Shown piece after piece: positions 48,152-57,942 of a DNA stretch of 64,000 nucleotides. Position 1 is the stretch's first letter; the number at the start of each line of letters is the position of its first letter. Location of the stretch: the NCBI GenBank assembly GCA_021521415.1, contig JAIQDT010004246.1, positions 186,001 to 250,000 on the forward strand, given 5' to 3'. This DNA comes from Bidens hawaiensis (Eukaryota; Streptophyta; Magnoliopsida; Asterales; Asteraceae). The notes under the pieces are model-generated. The model had not been told where the DNA came from and did no database searches. It worked only from the letters and a program-made list of their open reading frames with translations. Both the position numbers and the translations under genes were made by a program.

Positions 48152-48925
48152 TAGAGGTGCACAAAAAACCCGAACCCAAAACCGGACCTGAAATAAATAC
48201 CCGGAATCGGTTTTTCTAATACCCGGGTTTTTTATACCCGTACCCGTACCCGACCCTACCCGTAAGCAAGGTTGCAAAAGTCGCTAGGCGGACCCTAGGC
48301 GGTTGACTGGGGAGTTGGGAGTACTCGGCCTTAGTCGGTGAGTACTCGGCCTTAGTCGGAGAGAACTCGGGGATGGCTCACCGAGAACTCGGCCTAGGCG
48401 GGGATTACTCGGGGATTACTCGGCGCCTAGGCGCCATTTTTACAACCATGCCCGTAGGGTACGGATAGGGTATGCATTTTGACACTAAAACCCGAACCCG
48501 ATTTGTACCCGGTAATACCCTAAAACCCGATTTGTACCCGGTAATACCCGAACCCGAAACCGAGGTTTTCCAATACCCGAAACTGGGTATTTCAAATACC
48601 CGATGTATACCCGAAAAATACCTTAAAAATACCCGAATAATACCCTTAAAAAGTGTAAACTTTTAAAAAATCCAATCTATACCAAAAAAATACCGGAAAA
48701 AAACCCGTAAATAGGGTTTTTTCAATATCCGATAATAGGGTATTCAAATACCCGGTTTTAAATTACCCGGTACTATACCCGACCCAAACCCGATGCATAG
48801 GGTATGGTTTTTAGAGACAATACCCTACCCGAACCCGACCCGATTACTACCAATACCCGATCATACCCGTACCCAGTTCTATACCCGAACCCAGGTATTT
48901 AAAAAACCCGATTTGTACACCTCTA
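48152..48925. mobile_element. Non-autonomous hAT element, TSD CTTGCACG
   Basis: Left TAGAGGTGCACAAA, inverted right TAGAGGTGTACAAA. Perfect 8-bp duplication CTTGCACG at 48144-48151 and 48926-48933. Interior almost wholly ATACCCGAACCCG-type repeats, interrupted by another element at 48267-48450. Confidence 0.85.
48267..48450. mobile_element. 184-bp hAT-type MITE nested in the element at 48152
   Basis: Termini CAAGGTTGCAAAA and inverted CATGGTTGTAAAA. 8-bp duplication CCCGTAAG (48259-48266) versus CCCGTAGG (48451-48458), 7 of 8. Interior of CTAGGCGG and ACTCGGCCT repeats. Confidence 0.75.
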
Positions 48926-49004
48926 CTTGCACGCACAAACCCAATCTGTCTTTTCACTAATTTAACACATTCATTTTTACCACTAGCTGAACCAATACGT
49001 AAAT

Positions 49005-49031
49005 ATAATAATAATAATAATAATAATAATA
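49005..49031. repeat. (AAT)n microsatellite
   Basis: About nine AAT units. Confidence 0.95.
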
Positions 49032-49141
49032 AAATAAAGCACATCTAGTGAAGCACATTTTAATAACATTTAGCTAACATTTAGCTTGTGTGCCCACGAA
49101 TTCAGGCTCTTAGTACTTATCTCATATTTGCTTATAACACA

Positions 49142-49169
49142 CTAGGTTAGAACCCGTGTACTACACGGG
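49142..49169 (-). mobile_element. Helitron 3' terminus (minus orientation)
   Basis: Perfect 8-bp hairpin CCCGTGTA-C-TACACGGG (49153-49169), then spacer and CTAG (49142-49145) followed by host T on the minus strand. The body lies to the right; the 5' end is not located. Confidence 0.6.
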
Positions 49170-49850
49170 CTGATTCATAAAATTGCTAAATGTAAACAAA
49201 ACATTCTATAACTTCTATTGACTGAAATAAGCATTTTTTATATTATAATGAAAAACTGTTAACTTACACTTCATAACTTATCAATATGACTCTTAGCACA
49301 TGTTATAACTTATAAATTCACATTTTATAACTTATAAATTTGACTCTAAACCAACTTTAAGCTATGAGAAATTTAGCATTATCAGAGAAAGTATCAGTTG
49401 CTTCTTTGAATATTTGATTTGGTTGTCATCACCACTAAGAATCTTCTTAACCATGGATAATTAGGTAACATGATACCCTGCAGTGGATTCAAGAGCCAAG
49501 CTAGCTTCAAATCTGAGCATTAAGACATGACATCCTCCCATCATTGGCATGGCTAAAAAAATCAATAAATTTAATAACAAAAGTCGGTTTTAGGAGTTCG
49601 GGTTCATTTTTTAGTTTTTGGTACATGCAAAACCGAAACTAAACCCGACATTCATTTTTGAAAAAAACATAAACCCAAACGATTGGATGGATAGATTGCA
49701 TGCATTATTCTTCACAACTACATATGCGGAGAAACTGTGTAAGGTAAAAAAAAAAACTAATAAAATTAGTAGCAAAATTTCAAATGTTAAATTTTGAGTG
49801 AATACAAAAGTTAAACCTAACCAAATTGACGTATTATGTTAAATGACCTG

Positions 49851-50937
49851 TTTGGACCCAAACTCACTTGGACCAGACTCATTTTGTCAAGAACCAATAT
49901 TGACGTGAACCAAATAGATGTTTTTTTAAACGACCCATTTGACTTCTCACAGTGTTCCAAGCCCACAATTATTAAAACTTTGTGATTGAGTTTGAAAACA
50001 ACTTATTGGCTTTTTCAAAAAACAATATGTTATAATAGTGTTTTGACAGTCACAAAAATATTTTTTCTTTTATCTTTTCGAAATGATTAAAAAGTTGTTT
50101 TCTTAAATCCACATGAGTTCCTGGCTTTTCAAAATGACTTTTTGATAAAGCAATAAGTCAATAAGGTGTTTTGAAACTCAATCCGAAACATACTCTTAAT
50201 AACAGATAGCCCAATCAAACCACCATCTAAATGTTTTCGTTGAGTCCACACATCATCAATGATTCATGAGCACATCATCAAAGTACTTGACATGGAACCA
50301 TTTTCTATTTCCTTTACTCTTGGCCTAAATAATAAAATTTGACATACATTTCAATCGGGTGACATTACACACTTATTCTATCTAGTATCATCATATTGCT
50401 AATTCATAATACTAAGAATTTTTATCTTTGTGAATTCAAAAAAATGAACCCGAATAATCAGATCATGCCCATCTTCAATTTTGACCAACGTCAAAATTAA
50501 GTTGTAAATCAGATTTAGCACTAACATTTCCATCTTCAATTTCTCACTGTAGGTTAAACTTCCCTCATTAACACTATCAGCAAGCGGGTTTATATTTATT
50601 TGAAGACTTTCAACACCCGTTGAGTTTTTAAAGTACTGCCAAAAGACTAAGTTACCCCTAATATAGTAATTTTGTATAGACTATAGGAGATGTCCTATGA
50701 AATAGAACTACCGGATTATCATAGCATTAATGAACTTGACCCAAAACATCAGTTCAATCCCAAGAAGAAGGTTGACCAAGTAAAAATCATACCTAATCCA
50801 ATGACCAAGTTTGTCCACAGTATACAACATTCCAATGATATTACACAAAGCATGATTGACCAAAACATCTATTTGGTTCACGTCAATATTGGTTCTTAAC
50901 AAAATGAGTCTGGTCCAAGTGAGTTTGGGTCCAAACA
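49851..50937. repeat. Inverted repeat, arms about 70 bp, nearly identical
   Basis: 49851-49920 and 50866-50937 are reverse complements with a single mismatch in about 70 bp (landmarks TTTGGACCCAAACTCACTTG and TTGACGTGAACCAAATAGAT). The spacer of about 945 bp has no gene. Confidence 0.85.
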
Positions 50938-50940
50938 TCA

Positions 50941-52428
50941 CATGATATCATAGTCCCCTAATAGCCAAAATATCCTTCACAAGAAAATGTTTATTTTGGC
51001 CATAGGTGATAGAGTAACAGTTATTGAGGCTTCACCATAATAACTTTACCCTAATGCAATTCCAGAGGCTTATGAATTGCAACAATAATCTCAAAATTCA
51101 ATTCATGATTATTGACAACCTCCACAAATAAACTGATTTTCATATTGTGCACATGTGTTGCATTCCTAAGAATGATGTTGTATGTTACTAAGTTGAAAAT
51201 GACTAAATTTGACGGACAAGTGCCACCAATAACAAAATTGAAACCGTAGATCTTTGATTGAAACTATAAATGAAAGATTAATTGGAAGTGGATTATCTGT
51301 AAGTGATGAACACCTGAAGCAGTGAAGGAAGACTTGAAGCGGCGATGGAAGAAATCCGTCGAGAATCGATGGTCATATAATTCAACTGAAGAAACCATAT
51401 AAACATTGATTATCTTTTAATATGAATAACAAACCAAGATTAATCAATTTCGTTGGATGTGATCATCGCTTGAGAGAGAACTGATAGGGTTTGTAAGAGG
51501 ATAACAAAACACCCATTAATCTTTGCAATATTCTTTTTGAAATGCCAAGTGAACAAAAGAGATTGTTTGTAAATGACATGTGGCATTTTTGAGTGTTTTT
51601 TAGTGGGTGGAAAGAAATGAAAACAATGGATAGTTAAAAAATAAGTATTTTTGAGGTTTTTTTTGATGGTAAGGAAAGTATTAGGAGAAGTTAGGAGGGA
51701 TAAAATTAATGTTTTTCTCCAAATAAATTATCCTATCAAAAATGGGTTGATTACTAAGGATAAAAAAACAAATTACAATATTACCCACTAAGAACATAGT
51801 TAAGAACATCCAACTTAAGGGTAAAATTGTAAAAGTGTTATTTTCCTTTTCTTTTCATCCAACTTAAGAAGATAGTTATCCTTTCTTTTCCTCTAATTTT
51901 CTTCTAACTCAAGAACACACCTAATTAAAAAAAATTTTCTTTCCTTCCCTTCCCTTCCCTTTCTTATCATTCTATCTCCTTTCCTTTTCTTTCTTTAGTT
52001 AAAAAACTCAAGAACAAGACGTTAGTTTTAATGCCACAAATTTATTATTTTAGTGACACTTTGTGTATGCCACTAAAAATCAAGTGTCAAATGTTTTTTA
52101 ATGGTATTTAGCTTATGTGCCCGGTTTAAGTTTTTACCAACACTTTGTGTATGTCATCTTTACTTATAGTAGATTTCTAGTTACACTTAGTTTTAGTGTC
52201 TTTAGTTTTAGTGTCTTTAATTTATTATTTTAGTGGCACTTTATGTAAGCTACTAAAAATCTAGTGGCGCACGTTTTTAATAACATTTAACTTTTATGCC
52301 ATTAAATTTTTGGTGAAAATTTCGTGACCTCGTCAAACAATCATCAAAACCTTGATGTTGACTAAACGTTAACCCACATAAAAATATGTTTATTTTATTT
52401 TTAGTTAAGTTAAAATAAAAAAGAATAT
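50941..52428. other. No gene
   Basis: Possibly the rest of the Helitron ending at 49142. A CTTCCCTTCCCTTCC pyrimidine run at about 51940-51975 and repeated TTTTAGTGTC motifs near 52180-52220. Confidence 0.5.
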
Positions 52429-52441
52429 ATATATATATATA

Positions 52442-52946
52442 CTAGTTTTTATCCCCGTATTACGGGGGTTGTTTTATATTATTTGTTTCTAATATTTATT
52501 TATTTTTTGAATTTTTATTTTTTTATTGTATGAAAGTTAATAATATACTTATAGTTTTATGATAAATTGTTTCACAAATAAATGAGATGTTATAACCCGG
52601 TTTAAAAGCTATATGGGTTTAATGAGACCCAAGACCCGTTTATTTTTTTTACTATAAAGTTGATTTTTAATTATAAATAATATATATCACTATTTTAAAT
52701 AAATCAGATATTAACTTTTAGTATATCTCTACTTTATAGGATTTTTATATCAAATATTTGGTGAGATTAGTTTTTAATTTAATGAGATGTTATAACCCGT
52801 TTAAGAAATATGGGTTCGATGAGACCCATACCCGTGAATTCGGGTCAAATGCATAAGAATCCTCTATTTAAAAATCAAGCAAATCTAGTGACTCTAAAAA
52901 AAGGGAGCGACCACATCACGACACATAGGATTTTTGGGTCTTCGTT
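52442..52946 (-). mobile_element. Non-autonomous Helitron copy (relative of 24926-25921)
   Basis: Minus-strand 3' end: hairpin CCCCGT-ATT-ACGGGG (52453-52467), CTAG at 52442-52445, host T. The body matches the Helitron at 24926-25921 (CTACTTTATAGGATTTTTAT, GAGATGTTATAACCCG, TGAGACCCA). It has one copy of the internal unit that is doubled there. Confidence 0.65.
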
Positions 52947-52974
52947 TATATATATATATATATATATATATTTG

Positions 52975-53014
<40 letters not shown>

Positions 53015-53015
53015 A
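52947..53015. repeat. (TA)n and (GA)n microsatellite
   Basis: TA runs interrupted once by TTTG, then a GA run. Confidence 0.9.
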
Positions 53016-53219
53016 ATGTTAGAATAAAAAGACAATTCATTATAAGAAGTATAGGAACTATAGGAAATAATTTTGATCATTTGATAAAGTATAACACATA
53101 GTGGGTCTGATGGTCAATAATAAAAATTTGAAATTTTGGAATCAAAATCTGAAATCAATTTTCACTAAGTCATGGATCTATTCACCTAAAAGAGTTTTCA
53201 CCTAAAAGTAAAAGATTTT

Positions 53220-55022
53220 GGGAAAATTCTCAAAATAAGCGTTTATAAAAACGTTTTTCAGGTTTTAGGTGTCATTTACAAGAAATTTCTAAAATAGGTA
53301 TTATAAACTAGTCGTGATGAGTAGTTTGTATAACCAATTAAAACTTGACACGTATCTTTAAATTAACCATTACAAGCAAATTTACTAACCATTTACTCGT
53401 CACGACTAAATAAATTTTATGCTCCGTAATTAACGTCCACGAGTAAGTAAGAAGTTATTTAGTCGCGACGAGTAGATTTTAAAACTTTTTGAGACATGAA
53501 TAGTTTATCAAACTACCCACGGCGAGGTGTTTGTTTACCAAATACATCGAACCGGTTAGTTTTACAAAATACTAACTGGAATGGTTAGTTTGAAATCTCA
53601 ACTAGTCGTTACGACTAGTTTACCTGGATTACATTCCCAATAAGAGTAATTTATTAGTTATTAACACGCCGCGACTAGTTTACCCAGTTTACATTCCACA
53701 TACAAGTAGTTTATTACTTCATTAGTAGTTAAATCGCCGCGACTAGTTTATCCTTATAATCTAGCAACTCGTTTTAGCTATAATTCGATATATTTTAAAA
53801 ATATTTAAAAACACAAATAAATATTATATAATCCCTTATTTTTATGCCATTCAAAAAAATATTATGCCAAGTTTTTATTTTATGTGATTTCTTATTTTTA
53901 TATCATCTTTTATAAAAATTATTATATAATGTAACATATTTTTGTGACTACTTTAACCTGATAATCTACTCATTGCAACTCGTTTTAGCGGTAATCCGAC
54001 ATATTCTAAAATTTTAAAAATATATAAAAATATTATTTAATCTCTTATTTTTATGTCATTTTTCTAAAAATTATTAGACAGTGTCTTTATTTTATGTGAT
54101 TTCTTATTTCTATATCATCTTTATAAATATTATTATATCATGTAACATATTTTTTGGGTAAACTAGGCGCAACGATTTAACTACTAATAAACAACTCTTA
54201 TGGGGAATGTAAACCGGGTAAACTAGTCGTGACGAGTTAAGTAGTACTAAACTACTCGTATATGGAATGTAAACTAGTCGCGACGAGTTAACTAATAATA
54301 AATTACTTGTATTGGGAATGTAAATCAGGTAAACTATTCGTAACGACTAGTTGACCTTTCAAACTAACCATTCCGATTAGTATTTTGTAAAACTAACCGG
54401 TTTGATGTATTTGGTAAACAAACACCTCGTCGTGGTTAGTTTGATAAACTACTCGTGTCTTGAAAAGTTGTAAAATTTACTCGCTGGGACTAAAAGAAGT
54501 CTTATTTACTCGTGGGCATTGATTACGAGGCTTGAAACTTATTTAATCGTCACGAGTAGATGATTAGTAAAACTGATCGTTACGGTTACTTTAAGGACAC
54601 GTGGCAAGTTTTAACTGGTTCTACAAACTACTTGTGTGTAATCATAAACTGCTCGTCACGACTTGTTTATAATACCTATTTTTAGGGATGAGCAAAATCA
54701 GTACCGGTACCGATTGGTACCGGTACGATACCGAAATCGGTACCGATTTGGTACCGTCGGTACCGAATCGGTACCAAAGTTTTAAGTTTCGGGATCGGTA
54801 CGGTACCGGTATTTCCCGATTTTTAACCCTCGGTACCGGTACCGAACCGAATTTTTCGGTACCAGTACTGGTACCAAGAATTTCCAATTTTTGGGATCGG
54901 GAAAATCGGGATCAGTACCGGTACCATCCCATGCTCATCCCCACATATTTTGGGAATTTCTTGCAAATGACACCTAAAACCTGAAAAACGTTTTTATAAA
55001 CGCTTATTTTAAGAATTTTCCC
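53220..55022. mobile_element. Mutator-like foldback element, near-perfect 9-bp TSD
   Basis: Termini GGGAAAATTCTCAAAATAAG and inverted GGGAAAATTCTTAAAATAAG. Candidate 9-bp duplication AAAGATTTT (53211-53219) versus AAAAATTTT (55023-55031), 8 of 9. Arms of about 530 bp are full of ACTAGTCGTGACGAGT-like palindromes. The centre (about 53755-54155) is a tandem pair of a unit of about 195 bp. The right arm is interrupted by a hAT-type element. No transposase. Confidence 0.75.
54683..54943. mobile_element. 261-bp hAT-type MITE nested in the Mutator-like element
   Basis: Termini TAGGGATGAGCA and inverted TGGGGATGAGCA (11 of 12). 8-bp duplication CCTATTTT (54675-54682) versus CATATTTT (54944-54951), 7 of 8. 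Interior of GGTACCG repeats. Confidence 0.8.
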
Positions 55023-55031
55023 AAAAATTTT

Positions 55032-55556
55032 TCATAAAAGATTTTTCATTCATTATTGTGTCACACAAAAATTGCTTTGACTTTTTATCAAGAATATTGG
55101 CATCAAATAGCTAACCCATAAAATCCCTTTCAATTTCTTGGTTTATTTGAAAGAATCATTGGCGTTCCAAGCTTGTCTCTGTCCATAAACCACGACCCCC
55201 GATTTCTACTCCTGACATAATCACATCATCTGCTACTTGTCAATCAACCGGCGCACAACAATGAAGTCTGCGGGCATTGAAAAACCTATTGTCCCGCCGG
55301 AGATCTCTGTGTCCGCTCGTAATCGACGATTCCTTTTCCATTCTCGTCAGCAATATAAAGCTGAGGCTTATTAACAACCTTTGGGGGCAAGATATGATAT
55401 TTATGAAAATTGTATGTAAAGAAGTCAATCGATAGTTATGGCGGTAGAAGTTGAAAAAAAGATAATGAGGTGTTCGACCTTGAAGATTTGTATTGTATTC
55501 TTTTGTTGCTATAACGAAAGTTGTGTTATATATTTATATATATATATATATATATA
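55032..55556. other. No gene
   Basis: Short single-copy-looking spacer ending in (TA)n (about 55533-55554). Confidence 0.5.
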
Positions 55557-55660
55557 GGGGATGGTTTAAGAGAGAAATGAAATTACTGCGAGAAATGAAT
55601 ATAAGCCACTAGTTTTATTTCATGTTTTAAAAGCTTCAAGATTAATTAAGTAACTATAAA

Positions 55661-56763
55661 GACCCAATTACAAATTTTGTCCTTTAAAAAAAGCCAAATT
55701 ACGGTTCGTGTCCTTTCCTTGCAGGCGGTGTCCTTTAAACTTTTTTTTTCTACACGTTATGTCCTTTACGCTAACTGGGTTAGAAAAACTCAGTTAAATG
55801 CCCTCACGTGAGACGCATGTGAGGGCATTTTTGTCTTTTCACCACCTGCAACTTCTTCCTCTTTCTTCTTCATTTTAGTTAAAAACCATCTGTCTCTCTC
55901 ACCCTTTCCAATCCATCCCGATCCAACCGCCGTCAAATCACTCAAACGCTCACACCGTTCCGATCCAACCCCCGTCTCCAAAACCTTATCCCGTCTCATC
56001 AAATCCGACCTCATCGCCGGAAAAACGAGCTCCGGTTAACGGTTTTCCGGTGGGTTAACCTCCAGTGTTTAAGGGTGATGACCTGCCACCACAGTTATAC
56101 CGTAATCGCTATGGCGCTTAAACAAATCGCCGTGAATGGCTTCCATCTCATCCTCCCCCAAAACCAACTCCAACAAAGCCACGACAAACAACCGCGCCTG
56201 CGAATCACCCGCCACCACAACCCACGACCCGTTTAACAGATCCGACACATCGACCCGACCCAGTTTCTGAAAATCACAATCGAAAGATCTAGACTTGTTT
56301 CCCCAATTCCAAACAAACCCATCTGAATTGGGTTGAAACACAACGTCATTTAGTAACGAAACACACGAATTAGAAAGATCTTGTTGGAACAAAACATTAG
56401 GCGATTGTGGGAAGAAGGAAGGAAAATAAGGAATTAAGTGAATACATACAGCGAGTTGCAGGTGATAAGGTTTTGGAGACGGGGGTTGGATCGGGATGGA
56501 TTGGAAAGGGTGAGAGAGACAGATGGTTTTTAACTGAAATGAAGAAGAAAGAGGAAGAAGGAGTTGCAGGTGGTGAAAAGACAAAAATGCCCTCACATGC
56601 GTCTCACGTGAGGGCATTTAACTGAGTTTTTCTAACCCAGTTAGCGTAAAGGACATAACGTGTAGAAAAAAAAAGTTTAAAGGACACCGCCTGCAATGAA
56701 ACTTAGAAAAGGACACGAACCGGTTTTTGGCTTTTTTTAAAGGACAAAATTTGTAATTCTGTC
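55661..56763. mobile_element. Pack-MULE, perfect TSD AACTATAAA
   Basis: Termini GACCCAATTACAAATTTTGT and inverted GACAGAATTACAAATTTTGT. Perfect 9-bp duplication AACTATAAA at 55652-55660 and 56764-56772. Arms of about 310-330 bp. The 1103-bp element carries a host gene fragment between its arms and no transposase, which is the definition of a Pack-MULE. Confidence 0.85.
56069..56617 (-). pseudogene. Captured host gene fragment with GDS-type (SGNH/PC-esterase-like) motif
   Basis: A minus-strand frame of 182 codons. Its ATG and first 50 or so residues come from the element's arm (MPSRETHVRAF...) and are not gene-derived. From about residue 55 on it looks like real protein: FPQSPNVLFQQDLSNSCVSL, then FVWNWGNKSRSFDC, then LLNGSWVVVAGDSQARLFVV and GDLFKRHSDYG. 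A hydrophobic strand followed by GDSQAR is reminiscent of the first block (GDS) of the PMR5/Cas1p-type acyl-esterase family, which acts on wall polysaccharides in the Golgi. Only this first block is present; the later DxxH block is missing, so it is a fragment. Family assignment is tentative. Chimeric transcription with the arm is possible. Confidence 0.55.
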
Positions 56764-56869
56764 AACTATAAATGCATATCTCTCTTCAATTAATATATTT
56801 ATTCAATTAATATAACTAATCAAATTACTATAATTGAAAAATATTTTCTATCCAAACTTTTATCCTACA

Positions 56870-57330
56870 CAAGTACCATTTATCCTACACAAGTACAATT
56901 TATTCATACGTTAAAATTTCTTTTTATCCAAATTTCTTCCAACTCAATATATAAATATCCATCAACACGTAGTTACATTGTGATAAATAATACAAAAAAC
57001 TATTTTACATGTGTTAGCATTAAATATCAACAAAAAAATACAACCTACTCAAAAATATATAGCCTACACTTGTTCTGAGAATAAGAAAAAATATAACCTA
57101 CACACGAAATTCATCATCAATAAAATACACACGCACACGAAAACATATAACCTACACACGAAAAACATATAACCTACACACGAAAATTTCATCCTACACA
57201 AATACAATTTATTCATACATTAAAAAAATTATATTTAAAACCAATTTCTTCCAACTCAACTTATCAATATCCATCAACACGTAGTTACATTGTGATGAAT
57301 AATACAAAAACCTATCTTATATATGTTTGC
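56870..57330. repeat. Direct repeat of about 150 bp, two diverged copies
   Basis: ACAATTTATTCATACGTTAA ... CACGTAGTTACATTGTGAT near 56880-57000 recurs near 57190-57310. Both are AT-rich, with AACCTACACACGAAAA motifs between. Confidence 0.7.
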
Positions 57331-57942
57331 ATTAAATGTGAAATATACAACCTACACAATAACATATAACCCACACTTGTTCTAAGAATAAGAAAACATA
57401 ACCTACATACGAAAAACATATAACCTACACACGTGTAGGATATGTGTATATTTGTGTAGTTTATATAATTGTTGATGTCGAATTTAATATGTAAGTTGTA
57501 TGCTTTTTTGTATGTTGTACGTTTTTATTGCTCAAAACAAGTGTATGTTATATAATTTTGTGTATGTTGTATATTTATTGTTTATATTTAATTGACACAT
57601 TTGCATGACATTTTTTTTATTATTTATGACAATAGTTTTTCTAGATATATCAATTGAAAAAAAAAATATTATGTTTTAATATTTATTATTAAAAATTACG
57701 CGATGATATATGCTAATAAATTGAGTGGAAAGAAATTGTTTTTTTAATATAGAGAACTAGTATATGAATAAATTGTATTTTTGTTAGATAAAATGAAGAA
57801 GATGTAAATAAATTATAAAACTAAATTAATGTTTTTTATCTTTTTAATTATTATAGTTAAATTATGTAGATATATTAATTAAAGAGAGATTTATTATGGT
57901 TATATTAGTTGTATTAATTGGAGAGAGTGTGTGCATTTATTG

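Larger units (their letters stand above)
55557..57930. mobile_element. TA-inserted foldback, interrupted by a Pack-MULE and probably by a Ty3 element
   Basis: The left end GGGGATGGTTTAAGAGAGAA follows (TA)n. After the Pack-MULE, the segment CTCTTCAATTAATATA near 56780 is mirrored near 57905 (TATTAATTGGAGAGAG). The right end may continue beyond the Ty3 LTR as TCTCTCTTGAACTTAAAC at 62175-62192, before CA and TA repeats. The interior has a palindromic CCTACACACGTGTAGG near 57422-57437. Confidence 0.5.
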
